DNA of 64,000 nt from Pseudomonadota bacterium. Lineage in GTDB: Bacteria > Pseudomonadota > Alphaproteobacteria > Rhizobiales > Rhizobiaceae. The notes beneath the pieces are model-generated. The model was not told the DNA's origin. It ran no database searches and saw only the letters and a program-made list of their open reading frames with translations. A program made the translations under genes and the position numbers. How positions within the stretch are numbered: the stretch's first letter is position 1; every line of letters begins with the position of its first letter. The stretch spans positions 1-64,000 of the forward strand of contig JAEYRU010000110.1 of assembly GCA_023435335.1 (NCBI GenBank), read 5' to 3'. This document shows, one piece after another, positions 28,486 through 36,375 of this stretch.

Positions 28486-29973
28486 TTGAGCACCACTTTG
28501 GAACCCGCCCGCAGCCGTCGAAGCGAACGGCCGATCGTCGTTCCCGGCCGCAACGCATGGCGCACTGCCAAGGCCGACAAGTTCGCTTTCCTGATAGATG
28601 GGGCGGCTTACTTCAACTGGCTCGGCAAGGCTCTGCAACTTGCACGGCGAGAGATCTGGATTGTCGGGTGGGATTTCTATCCCGACATCCGCCTTCATTC
28701 GGAGACCGAACCGGGTCCAACCTTGGGCGAGATACTGCGCGAACTGGTCGAGACGCATCCCGATCTGAACATCCGCATCCTCATCTGGGCTATGGGGCCG
28801 ATCTATTCGAGCAAATCGCTGAAGCTGTTCACCCGAGGCGGATGGTCGGACCATCCCCGCATCCATTTGCGCCTTGATACGCGGCACGCCCTGCGCGGCG
28901 CCCACCACCAGAAAATGGTGGCGATCGATGACGCTCTCGCGTTCACGGGCGGCATCGACCTGACCATCGGGCGCTGGGATGACCGCAGCCATGCCGCCGA
29001 GTCCAAGCACCGCCTGACGCCGGGCGGCGAGCCCTATGAACCCGTGCACGACATCCAGGCCGCCGTATCTGGCGCCGCGGCGCGCGAGATCGGCGACGTC
29101 GCTCGCCGCCGTTGGAAGCTGGCGACCGGCGAGGAAATCGCCGCTGCAGAGTCACAGGCCACGTACTGGCCGGACGGGCTTGCGGCCGACATGAGCGGTT
29201 GCAGGGTATCGGTGGCCCGGACCGAACCAGCCTTGTTCGGCCGCAAGGGCAAGCGCGAGGCGATACGCCTCACCCACGATGCCATCAGGGCCGCACGCAG
29301 GCACATCTACATCGAAACGCAGTATCTCGCCTCCTTCGGCGTCGCGCGGACCCTTGCACGGCGCCTGCGCGAAGCCGACGGACCGGAGGTAGTGATCCTC
29401 GTGACGGAATGCTCACGCGGCCTGATCGAGGAATTCGTCATGGGCCGCAACCGCAACCGGCTCATCCGGCGCCTGAAACGGGCCGATGCCCATGGCCGTC
29501 TGCGCATCATGTACCCTGTGGTTCCGCGCGCCGACGGCGGCGACCACCAGGTGCTGATCCACTCCAAGATCGTCGTCATTGACGACCGTTTCGTCCGCGT
29601 GGGATCGTCGAACCTGAACAATCGCTCGGAAGGGCTTGATACCGAGTGCGACATCGCGGTCGAAGCCAAGACCGATGAAGAGCGCAGCGCCATCAGGCGG
29701 CTCCGCGACGATCTGCTGGCCGAGCATCTCGATGCGCAGCCTGAGGCCGTTACACAGATCGTCGAGCAGACCGGATCGCTGGTCGCGTCGCTGGACCGGC
29801 TCAACGTCCGCTCACGCGGCGTGCGGCCCTTTGCGGTATCTCCACAGGACGGAAAGACAAGCGCATTACCCGCCACCGGCATCCTCGATCCGAGAATGCC
29901 GTTCTGGCCGATGCAGCATTTCCGCAAGCGGATGGGTACGCTTGCCTCACGCCTGTTCGGCGGCTTGTTCTAG
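28486..29973 (+). CDS. phospholipase D-like phosphatidyltransferase (ClsB/YbhO-like)
   Basis: A protein of about 495 residues with two HKD active sites: HHQKMVAIDDALAFTGGID (about residue 139) and HSKIVVIDDRFVRVGSSNL (about 358). This two-motif layout fits cardiolipin synthases of the ClsB type or phospholipases D. The start is uncertain: TTG at 28486 follows GGAAA, while an upstream TTG at 28426 overlaps the -10 of the candidate promoter and is unlikely. The next genes encode a YbhN-like protein and an endonuclease/exonuclease/phosphatase protein, the same three families as the E. coli ybhP-clsB-ybhN cluster. It should remodel membrane phospholipid under stress. Confidence 0.85.
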   Translation: MSTTLEPARSRRSERPIVVPGRNAWRTAKADKFAFLIDGAAYFNWLGKALQLARREIWIVGWDFYPDIRLHSETEPGPTLGEILRELVETHPDLNIRILIWAMGPIYSSKSLKLFTRGGWSDHPRIHLRLDTRHALRGAHHQKMVAIDDALAFTGGIDLTIGRWDDRSHAAESKHRLTPGGEPYEPVHDIQAAVSGAAAREIGDVARRRWKLATGEEIAAAESQATYWPDGLAADMSGCRVSVARTEPALFGRKGKREAIRLTHDAIRAARRHIYIETQYLASFGVARTLARRLREADGPEVVILVTECSRGLIEEFVMGRNRNRLIRRLKRADAHGRLRIMYPVVPRADGGDHQVLIHSKIVVIDDRFVRVGSSNLNNRSEGLDTECDIAVEAKTDEERSAIRRLRDDLLAEHLDAQPEAVTQIVEQTGSLVASLDRLNVRSRGVRPFAVSPQDGKTSALPATGILDPRMPFWPMQHFRKRMGTLASRLFGGLF

Positions 29974-29977
29974 GCAC

Positions 29978-30886
29978 TCACTCGCGCAGCACGCGCTCAC
30001 TGACAAGGAAGGTCGGGAGCCCGATCGAGAGCGGCAGGAAGAAATAGACGGCCCGGAATGCGATCAGCGCTCCGATCGCCTCGGCGTTGGGCAGCAGGAA
30101 GTCGACGGTTGCCTCCAGCACGCCGAGGCCGCCCGGCACGTGGCTCACCAGCGCGGCCGTATTGGCGATGACATACACGGATGCGACCTTTAGATAGCCG
30201 GCTTCGGCAAACGCGGCGAGAAGCTGATGCAGACACGCCGCCACGCAGGCGAAATTTGCGGTACCGACAACGACCTGGCTGGCTGCGAGTGGAAGCTCGG
30301 GAAGTTCCAGCGACCATTTACGGAAACGCAGCGGCTTGCGTACGAAAGCAGCCAGCGCCACGTAGGCGAGCGGCGCCGCGAGGCATGCGATCGCAAGCGC
30401 CATGATCGACCCATCGTCCAGTCCGACGAGGCCCTCCGCCTCTGCCGGGTACAGCAGCAGGCCGATCCCGCCCAGCGTCGCAAGCCCGATGCCGACGGTT
30501 ACCCCGCTGAAGAGGATCACCTTCGCAACCTCCGCTCCGCTCAGTCCCCAGCGCGAGTAGAAGCGATAACGCACCGCGCCGCTGCTCAACGCAGCCACGC
30601 CGATGTTGTGACCGATCGATAGCGCGGTGAAGGATGCGAGCGCCGTCTGGCGATACGCCAGCGGCTTGCCGGCGTAGCGCACGGCGAGCCAGTCGAACCC
30701 CGTCAGGCAAAGGTAGGAGCAGGCGGCAAATCCCGTCGCCGCAAGGAGGCGGGCCGTCGGGATCGAGCCGAGCGACTGCATGATCTCCGACGGGCTGTAT
30801 CGGCTGAGCGTACGGTAGAGCAGGAAGGCGGCGACGCCGATGGCGGCCACGAGACCTACTCTGACTAGCAATTTGCCTGTTGTCAT
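29978..30886 (-). CDS. YbhN/UPF0104-family integral membrane protein
   Basis: A protein of 302 residues with about eight hydrophobic helices. It has the lysylphosphatidylglycerol-synthase-like transmembrane pattern: SIGHNIGVAALSSGAVRYRFY and SHVPGGLGVLEATVDFLLP. The family is proposed to flip or handle phospholipids, and E. coli YbhN lies beside clsB. It is convergent with the phospholipase D gene (gap 4 bases) and divergent from the endonuclease-like gene. A full-consensus GGAAC-N17-CGTT promoter lies 43 bases upstream. No clear Shine-Dalgarno precedes ATG 30886. Confidence 0.85.
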   Translation of the reverse strand: MTTGKLLVRVGLVAAIGVAAFLLYRTLSRYSPSEIMQSLGSIPTARLLAATGFAACSYLCLTGFDWLAVRYAGKPLAYRQTALASFTALSIGHNIGVAALSSGAVRYRFYSRWGLSGAEVAKVILFSGVTVGIGLATLGGIGLLLYPAEAEGLVGLDDGSIMALAIACLAAPLAYVALAAFVRKPLRFRKWSLELPELPLAASQVVVGTANFACVAACLHQLLAAFAEAGYLKVASVYVIANTAALVSHVPGGLGVLEATVDFLLPNAEAIGALIAFRAVYFFLPLSIGLPTFLVSERVLRE

Positions 30887-30926
30887 CTTTGGAGGGGTTC
30901 CGGACGAGCATCGCTGCGGGATGTGC

Positions 30927-30954
30927 GGAACGAAAACGACCGTGAGAGGGTTCC
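30927..30954. promoter_or_regulatory. overlapping divergent EcfG-type promoters
   Basis: Minus strand: GGAAC (30954-30950), N17, CGTT (30932-30929), a full consensus for the YbhN gene. Plus strand: GGAAC (30927-30931), N17, GGTT (30949-30952), for the endonuclease-like gene. The -35 of each overlaps the -10 of the other, forming a 28-base symmetrical unit. Confidence 0.7.
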
Positions 30955-30960
30955 CTCGCC

Positions 30961-31800
30961 ATGCAGGATGCCCCCGACTTCACGCCGCGCCGGATTCGCC
31001 TTCTCACATACAATGTGCACAGTTGCCGCGGCACCGACGGCAAGGTCGACCCCTTGCGGATCGCGGATGTCATTGCCCGCTGCGAGGCCGATATCGTCGC
31101 GTTGCAGGAACTGGACGTAGGCCGCATGCGCACTGGCGGAGTCGACCAGGCACAGATCATCGCATCGCATCTGAATGCGGTCTCGCATTTCCACCCCGCC
31201 TTCCACCTCGAAGACGAACAGTACGGAGACGCCATCCTCACCGCCCTGCCGAGCAGGCTAGTGAAAGCGGGACCGCTGCCTTCGATCGGCGAGCCTCGCG
31301 GTGCGATCTGGGTATCGGTCGACGTGGGCGGCACGGAATTGCAGGTTATCAACACGCATTTCGGGCTGCGCCGGCGTGAACGCGCCAATCAGGCCACCAC
31401 GCTGCTCGGCCCTGGTTGGCTCGGCAGTGCCGCCTGCCGGGATGCTCCTTGCGTTCTCCTGGGCGATTTCAACGCCGTGCCGTCCTCCGTCGTCTATCGC
31501 ATGTTCGCCCGCGGCATGCGGGATGTACAGATGCGGGACGGTTCCCGCGCACGGGCGACATTCCCCTCCCGCTTCCCGCTGCTGCGCCTGGACCACATCT
31601 TTGCGGGCGACTGCGTCGTGCCGCTCCAGGCGGAGGTCGTCTCGAACCTGCGCACCCGCACCGCGTCCGACCACCTGCCCCTGCTTGCCACCGTAGAGAT
31701 CACGGCACCTCGATCCGGCGGCAAACTGGGCGCGCGCGCTGGCAGCGCAGTGGTTGCGCCTGTGGATGGCGCCGACGGCGCGGTTCAGGCGCCATCGTAA
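30961..31800 (+). CDS. endonuclease/exonuclease/phosphatase family protein (YbhP-like)
   Basis: A protein of 279 residues with the EEP fold: LLTYNVHSCRG (Asn), IVALQELD (metal Glu, about residue 51), INTHFGLR, LLGDFNAVPSS (about 168) and TASDHLPLLATVE (catalytic Asp-His, about 238). The class includes nucleases and lipid or inositol phosphatases. With the adjacent phospholipase D and YbhN genes a lipid-related role is likely. The ATG lies about 8 bases after the predicted -10 (GGTT) with no Shine-Dalgarno, so the mRNA may be leaderless. The last 40 residues are an Ala/Gly-rich tail. Confidence 0.87.
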   Translation: MQDAPDFTPRRIRLLTYNVHSCRGTDGKVDPLRIADVIARCEADIVALQELDVGRMRTGGVDQAQIIASHLNAVSHFHPAFHLEDEQYGDAILTALPSRLVKAGPLPSIGEPRGAIWVSVDVGGTELQVINTHFGLRRRERANQATTLLGPGWLGSAACRDAPCVLLGDFNAVPSSVVYRMFARGMRDVQMRDGSRARATFPSRFPLLRLDHIFAGDCVVPLQAEVVSNLRTRTASDHLPLLATVEITAPRSGGKLGARAGSAVVAPVDGADGAVQAPS

Positions 31801-31884
31801 GCGATGGGCTGCCGCTGACGTGTCGCCGTGAAGTTCCGGGAGTGTGATGATGGGCAGGGTGCAGCCCGCCCAGCCTCCCTCGAC

Positions 31885-33039
31885 TCAGCCGCTCCTGCCC
31901 CGGAGCCAGCGCAGCACCGTGGACTCCTCGATATCCAGTCCCTTCAGTGGCCTGGAGAAGCGCTGGCGGACGGTTCCCATTTCGCCAAGGCTGCCTTCCA
32001 GCCATGATTCGATCACCACCGGGTGGATGTAGCACCGGCGGCAGACCGCCCGGGTATTCCTCAAGCGGCGCGCGACCCGGTCGATGACCTCGTTGGTCAG
32101 CCGGGCCTGCTCGCGCTTCGTCTCCGGCAAAGGCGCCTCACAGAACAGAAAGGCTGCGGCGGTCGTCGCGCCCCACGTCCGGAAGTGCTTGGACGTGAAG
32201 TCGGATCCGATTGTCTCCCGGATGTAGTCGTTGACGTCCTGGGACCGGATGTCGCGCAGTTGTCCTGCCTCGTCGAGATACTGGAAGAGCCGCTGGCCCG
32301 GCAATTCCTGCATGGCGCGGATAACCGAGGCGACCCGTCTGTCGGCCAGCTTCAGTTTCCATTTCTGGCCGGACTTGCCAACGAACGAGAAGCGCACGCG
32401 GAAACCCTCGATCTCGACGTGCCTAGAGCGCAGCGTGGTGAGGCCGAAGCTCTTGTTCTGGCGCATGTAGATGTCGTTTCCGATGCGCATCATGGTATTG
32501 TCGAGCAGCCAGACCATGGAGGCGATGACCCGCTCGCGCGACGTGCCGCGCCTGCGCAGATCGGCCTCCACGCGCGCCCGCAGTTTCGGAAGCGCCGACG
32601 CGAACGCCACCAGGCTGGAGAATTTCGCTTCGTCGCGGCAGGCGGTCCAGCCCGCGTGATAGCGGTATTGCTTGCGCCCCTTCTGGTCGCGTCCGGTGGC
32701 CTGAACGTGGCCGCCGGGCAGCGGGCATATCCAGACATCCGTCCAGGCCGGCGGAATCGCCAGCGCCCTTATCCGCGCCAGTGTTTCGCGATCGTCGACT
32801 GCCTTCCCTCGCGGATCGAGGTAGCGGAAGCCCTTGCCTGCCCTCAAGCGGCGGAGGCCCGGCTCGGCATCGCTGACATAAACGAGATCGCCGCTTGCTC
32901 CTGCTATCGCCGTGCCTCCGCCATGCTTGCCGTTAAGCTTCATTGGCAGGCCGTTCCGCCTTGCGACGGGATTGCGAGACGCAACCGGAAATGGCGGCGC
33001 TGCGGACCCGCCCTTGCGGCCTGTCTGTCTGGTTTGCAT
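31885..33039 (-). CDS. DNA topoisomerase IB (poxvirus-like)
   Basis: A type IB topoisomerase of 384 residues that relaxes supercoils through a 3'-phosphotyrosine. The N-terminal domain has VYVSDAEPGLRRLRAGKGFRY. Catalytic residues are visible in RDQKGRKQYRYH, MMRIGNDIYMRQN, SKHFRTWGAT and the nucleophile region CRRCYIHPVVIESW. ATG 33039 is chosen for its GGAG 7 bases upstream; ATG 32943 would remove a 32-residue basic extension and remains possible. It is convergent with the endonuclease-like gene and divergent from the 3-methyladenine glycosylase. In rhizobia such genes are often in DNA-repair or stress clusters. Confidence 0.9.
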   Translation of the reverse strand: MQTRQTGRKGGSAAPPFPVASRNPVARRNGLPMKLNGKHGGGTAIAGASGDLVYVSDAEPGLRRLRAGKGFRYLDPRGKAVDDRETLARIRALAIPPAWTDVWICPLPGGHVQATGRDQKGRKQYRYHAGWTACRDEAKFSSLVAFASALPKLRARVEADLRRRGTSRERVIASMVWLLDNTMMRIGNDIYMRQNKSFGLTTLRSRHVEIEGFRVRFSFVGKSGQKWKLKLADRRVASVIRAMQELPGQRLFQYLDEAGQLRDIRSQDVNDYIRETIGSDFTSKHFRTWGATTAAAFLFCEAPLPETKREQARLTNEVIDRVARRLRNTRAVCRRCYIHPVVIESWLEGSLGEMGTVRQRFSRPLKGLDIEESTVLRWLRGRSG

Positions 33040-33052
33040 GCCCGGGCTCCAC

Positions 33053-33078
33053 GGAACTCCGCCGAGCACTGATAAGTT
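33053..33078 (+). promoter_or_regulatory. EcfG-type promoter motif for the glycosylase gene
   Basis: GGAAC (33053-33057), 17-base spacer, AGTT (33075-33078), about 80 bases before the glycosylase start. Confidence 0.4.
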
Positions 33079-33160
33079 GTCCGCCGCGTCATAGTTCCCT
33101 GGATCATCCCGCAGGGCGATAAGACGTGGCGGACAGCGCGCTCCGTGGTTAAAGAGAGCG

Positions 33161-33754
33161 ATGCATGACACACTCGCCCTCTTCTGCGACCGGCCGGCCC
33201 GGTTGGTCGCGCCGCAGCTTCTCGGCGCCACGCTGATGCTCGACGGCGTCGGGGGAATCGTCGTCGAGACCGAGGCGTATGAACCGAACGACGCCGCTTC
33301 GCACAGCTACGGCGGCCCGACCGCGCGCAACGCGGCCATGTTCGGACCGCCGGGCCGCGCCTATGTCTATCGGTCCTACGGGCTGCACTGGTGCTTCAAC
33401 GTGGTCTGCCGCACCGGCTCCGCGGTGCTGGTGCGCGCGCTGCAGCCTACATTAGGGCTGGATGCCATGATGGCGAGGCGTGGAACGGTCGACCCGCGCG
33501 CGCTCACCTCTGGGCCGGGCAGGCTCACGCAGGCGCTGGCGCTCAGCCGTGACCACGACGGCCAGCCGCTCGAGGGCGGCGCTCTCGTGCTCACCCCTTC
33601 CGCCGAGGTGCACGACATCGTCATTGGTCCCCGCATCGGCATCACAAAGGCTACGGAAAAGCCCTGGCGGTTCGGTTTGCGGGGTTCACTTTATATCTCG
33701 AGGCCGTTTCCCCGAGCTCTGTCGGGCGGCATAGGGATGCCGCCTCTCCCCTAA
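33161..33754 (+). CDS. DNA-3-methyladenine glycosylase (AAG/MPG family)
   Basis: A base-excision enzyme of 197 residues that removes alkylated purines. Family motifs: LLGATLMLDGVGGIVVETEAY (catalytic Glu), DAASHSYGGPTARNAAMF, PGRAYVYRSYGLHWCFNVV, VLVRALQP, TSGPGRLTQAL and a late IGITKATEKPWRF. Length is normal. ATG 33161 has AAAGAG upstream. It is divergent from topoisomerase IB, making a DNA-maintenance pair inside the stress island. Confidence 0.93.
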   Translation: MHDTLALFCDRPARLVAPQLLGATLMLDGVGGIVVETEAYEPNDAASHSYGGPTARNAAMFGPPGRAYVYRSYGLHWCFNVVCRTGSAVLVRALQPTLGLDAMMARRGTVDPRALTSGPGRLTQALALSRDHDGQPLEGGALVLTPSAEVHDIVIGPRIGITKATEKPWRFGLRGSLYISRPFPRALSGGIGMPPLP

Positions 33755-33886
33755 TTCCGTGCGTAAGCAGGCAGAAGCCTTGCAAAGTGCGCCCGTGTGC
33801 AAGATAGGTGAGATGTGGGACTATCATTTGTTAGGGTCGAAATGGGCAAGGTCCCGAACGACATGCTGGATCCGGAGGGACCCGCC

Positions 33887-34036
33887 ATGATCCCCGGAGA
33901 GCTCGGCGAGCTGCTTCTCCAGATCGAAAGGGAAAAGGCGCCCGAGCGGCTGCTCGAGCTTGCGGTGCAACTGCAGGCCGCCCTCTTGCGTCGGCATGCA
34001 CGCCCGGAAGCCGGCAGCGTGGCAATGAATATGTGA
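33887..34036 (+). CDS. NepR-like small protein (candidate anti-sigma factor)
   Basis: A protein of 49 residues starting at ATG 33887, chosen for the strong GGAGGGACC site 8 bases upstream; the frame is open further 5'. The core, LLLQIEREKAPERLLELAVQLQAALLRR, resembles the second helix region of NepR anti-sigma factors (E-x-x-P-x-R-x-L-x-L). It ends 12 bases from the convergent stop of an EcfG-related sigma factor. NepR genes normally lie in the same operon and orientation as ecfG, so this tail-to-tail layout is unusual. The first NepR helix is very short here. The assignment is by resemblance only. Confidence 0.5.
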   Translation: MIPGELGELLLQIEREKAPERLLELAVQLQAALLRRHARPEAGSVAMNM

Positions 34037-34047
34037 TTGCGCGGGGC

Positions 34048-34632
34048 CTAGCCGAGCGCCGAGTCCCTGGCCATGGAATCGACCGGGTGGTGATCCGAAC
34101 GCTCCAGGGACGAGTGAGCGGACTCCTCGCCAAGTTCTTCCAGCAACTTGATCCGGGCACGGTTGAGGCGGCTCTTGACCGTGCCCATGGCACAGCCGCA
34201 AATCTCCGCGGCATCCTCGTAGCTGACCCCTAGCACACCGATGAGCGTCAGGACTTCCCGTTGCTGGGTCGGAAGCCGCTGGATCGCGGCCGCGATCTCC
34301 CGTCCGCGGGCGGACCATTCCTGGGTGGGATCGGTTGCAGGCCGCGTTGATGCGCAATCGGCGGCACCGGGAGCTTCCCGGGCCGCTATCTTGATTTTAG
34401 TGTAAAACGTATTGCGCATTATCGTGAAAAGCCACGACTTCATGCTGGTGCCGGGTTCGAACTGGTGGATGTTTGCCAATCCCTTCGTCAGCGTTTCCTG
34501 GACCAGGTCGTCGGCGTCGCTCACGTCCCTGTAGAATGTGCGGGCGAAGGCGCGTAGTGCCGGGATCATCTCCACGATCTCGTGGCTCGAACCCGAGGAC
34601 TCACGTGCTTTTCTACCCGGCACCAAGGGCAT
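34048..34632 (-). CDS. ECF sigma factor, EcfG-related
   Basis: A sigma factor of 194 residues with only regions 2 and 4. Region 2: ALRAFARTFYRDVSDADDLVQETLTKGLANIHQFEPG and KSWLFTIMRNTFY. Region 4: RLPTQQREVLTLIGVLGVSYEDAAEICGCAMGTVKSRLNRARIKLLEEL. The pattern is close to rhizobial EcfG paralogues that drive the general stress response. ATG 34632 follows a textbook AGGAGG site 8 bases upstream. A GGAAC-N17-CATT motif lies upstream, suggesting control by itself or a paralogue. The many GGAAC promoters around it are the likely targets. Confidence 0.88.
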   Translation of the reverse strand: MPLVPGRKARESSGSSHEIVEMIPALRAFARTFYRDVSDADDLVQETLTKGLANIHQFEPGTSMKSWLFTIMRNTFYTKIKIAAREAPGAADCASTRPATDPTQEWSARGREIAAAIQRLPTQQREVLTLIGVLGVSYEDAAEICGCAMGTVKSRLNRARIKLLEELGEESAHSSLERSDHHPVDSMARDSALG

Positions 34633-34675
34633 CGGGGAAACCTCCTCAGACTGTCCGTTGCGACCCACCGGGGTT

Positions 34676-34701
34676 AATGAGTCAGGTTCGACAATGGTTC
34701 C
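34676..34701 (-). promoter_or_regulatory. candidate EcfG-type promoter of the sigma factor gene
   Basis: GGAAC (34701-34697), 17-base spacer, CATT (34679-34676), 44 bases before the sigma-factor ATG. The -10 has one mismatch inside the GTT core, so this is the weakest of the set. Confidence 0.35.
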
Positions 34702-34761
34702 GGTCCCCAGAGGAGCCCGACTTTCCGCAGGGAGAAGCTCTTGGCCCACCGGACGTTGCAA

Positions 34762-34787
34762 GGAACCCTTAACACGGGTCCCGAGTT
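34762..34787 (+). promoter_or_regulatory. EcfG-type promoter motif for the DUF2188 gene
   Basis: GGAAC (34762-34766), 17-base spacer, AGTT (34784-34787), 38 bases before the DUF2188 start. It diverges from the motif serving the sigma factor. Confidence 0.5.
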
Positions 34788-34824
34788 GCACTCGACAGGA
34801 CAGCAAGGAAAGCGAGAGGGACCG

Positions 34825-35064
34825 ATGACGCGCATCACCTACGAGATCGTCGAGCATGATGGCGGCTGGGCCTACAAGGTGGGCGATGTATTCTCGGAGA
34901 CGTTTCCCACCCACGATCAGGCTCGCGAGGCGGCCGAAATAGCGGCCGCTGAGCAAACCTCGGCGGGGCCGGACGAGACGATCGAATATGAGGACGAGAA
35001 CGGCGTGTGGCACGAAGAGAATGCCTCGGGCCGGGATCGGCCCGAAACCGAAGTCGAAGGCTGA
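34825..35064 (+). CDS. DUF2188-like small protein
   Basis: An acidic protein of 79 residues. ITYEIVEHDGGWAYKVGDVFSETFPTHDQAREAA is the DUF2188 pattern, and the tail has TIEYEDENGVWHEE and RPETEV. The family is small and uncharacterised and often appears near stress genes in rhizobia. ATG 34825 follows GAGAGGG. It is divergent from the sigma factor gene and convergent with the TIGR02588 gene. Confidence 0.78.
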   Translation: MTRITYEIVEHDGGWAYKVGDVFSETFPTHDQAREAAEIAAAEQTSAGPDETIEYEDENGVWHEENASGRDRPETEVEG

Positions 35065-35068
35065 CGCT

Positions 35069-35491
35069 TCAAGGTTCCGTGTAGCCCATGATGGATAGCT
35101 CCAGTTCGCGCGGGGCGGCCGGGTCCTGGGCGAACACGAATGCGCCGCGTCTCGTCGAGCCGGCAGGAAGATAGTCGAATTCGATTTCCCCGGTTTCGAT
35201 CACGTCGCCGTCCTCCCCGAGACTTGCCCGAACGATGACGCCGGCCGCCGTGGCGTCGCCGGGATTGTTCACCGAAACCTTGACGTGAAACCGCTGGCCG
35301 ACCCTCTCGATCGCTCCCACACTCACGGCAAACTCGGGCGCGCGGCCGTCAGCTGTTAAGCCGCGATAGGCCAGGTAGGCGACGAGGGTGATGACCAGTA
35401 TCGCCGAGATGCCCCCTATTACCCACTCCGCGGGGTGAGGCCCCTTCGTAGAAGTCGCTTTCGCCTTCCCGGACGTTTGTTTCGCCGCCAT
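35069..35491 (-). CDS. TIGR02588-like single-pass membrane protein
   Basis: A protein of 140 residues. A short basic N-terminus precedes one transmembrane helix (EWVIGGISAILVITLVAYLAY, about 22-42, with the rest outside). The extracytoplasmic domain has a beta-sandwich look (FHVKVSVNNPGDATAAGVIV... ETGEIEFDYLPAGSTRRGAF). This fits TIGR02588, which is regularly paired with TIGR02587, here 9 bases upstream with the GAGG site at the junction. Function is unknown. Confidence 0.75.
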   Translation of the reverse strand: MAAKQTSGKAKATSTKGPHPAEWVIGGISAILVITLVAYLAYRGLTADGRAPEFAVSVGAIERVGQRFHVKVSVNNPGDATAAGVIVRASLGEDGDVIETGEIEFDYLPAGSTRRGAFVFAQDPAAPRELELSIMGYTEP

Positions 35492-35500
35492 TTGCCGACC

Positions 35501-36334
35501 TCAGAGAATGAGCCGCGCCGCCGCCGCGCCGAGTGACGACGGAAAGGCAAGCACGATTGCCGCCATGACCGTGACGTCCGCGGAACTCCCGTCAGCTCGC
35601 CCGAACGTCCACAGGACGTATAGACTGATCAGAACCGCAATCGCGTAACCGGGCAAAGTAAAGCGGACAAGAGCGCTCCACCACGGCGTGTCCGGCGAAA
35701 GCTCCGAGCCGCCCTTGAAGCCGACTGCAAAGACGAAACCGTGCATCAGGATAAGCGACAGCGCGACGAGACCGATTCCGTGCCAGGCGGTCATCGTGAA
35801 GGAAATGAGGATCATCTCCTCGGTGGGCGCAACGTTGAAGCCCAGGAAGAGCGCGCCCACCGCCATGAGGAAGAGTTCGCCCCAGTAGGTTTCCTCCTTG
35901 TCCGCGATCTTCTCCCTGCCGATACCGAACTGGCTGCGCGCCAGCAGCGCCCCGATGGCGGCCGGCACCGTCTGGATCGCCACCTTGCCAATGATTTCGT
36001 GTTGCGACATTCCGGGACCGAGAACTCCGAACGCCGACAGTACGATGGTGCTAACCGCCGCGCCCACACCACAGGCGATCAGCGCGTCCAGAAAATCGTC
36101 GCGCCAATTGCGCGTATGCCGGAAGCCTATCTGGTGGGAAAGCTCCATCAGGAGCAGGATAGTCAGCGCGATGAGCAGCGCGAGCCGCAGCCGGTCCATG
36201 TAGAAGCCGAGCCACCACATCTCCATGGTCATCAGCATGGGCAGCGAAAATACCAGTGCGCCGCCCGCGGCGCGGCCGGCGTCCCGGAACAGCCTGCGGG
36301 TGTCGTTGCTGAGCGACGGAGCCGGTCGGGTCAC
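35501..36334 (-). CDS. TIGR02587-like integral membrane protein
   Basis: A protein of 277 residues with about seven hydrophobic helices. Notable conserved-looking stretches are MEMWWLGFYMDRLRL, FGVLGPGMSQHEIIGKVAIQTVPAAIGALLARSQFG and FLGFNVAPTEEMILISF. It matches my recollection of TIGR02587, a putative membrane protein family paired with TIGR02588. The start is GTG at 36334 with only a weak ribosome-binding site. It is the middle gene of a three-gene operon headed by a full-consensus EcfG-type promoter. Function is unknown. Confidence 0.75.
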   Translation of the reverse strand: MTRPAPSLSNDTRRLFRDAGRAAGGALVFSLPMLMTMEMWWLGFYMDRLRLALLIALTILLLMELSHQIGFRHTRNWRDDFLDALIACGVGAAVSTIVLSAFGVLGPGMSQHEIIGKVAIQTVPAAIGALLARSQFGIGREKIADKEETYWGELFLMAVGALFLGFNVAPTEEMILISFTMTAWHGIGLVALSLILMHGFVFAVGFKGGSELSPDTPWWSALVRFTLPGYAIAVLISLYVLWTFGRADGSSADVTVMAAIVLAFPSSLGAAAARLIL

Positions 36335-36375
36335 GGCCTATTCGGCGCTCCGTCTACCGACCTGGGCAACGGCGC

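Noticed and set aside
33083..33098. EcfG-type promoter for topoisomerase IB on the minus strand
   Set aside because: GGAAC is present (33098-33094) but no GTT-like -10 occurs at 16 or 17 bases (ACTT/CTTA).
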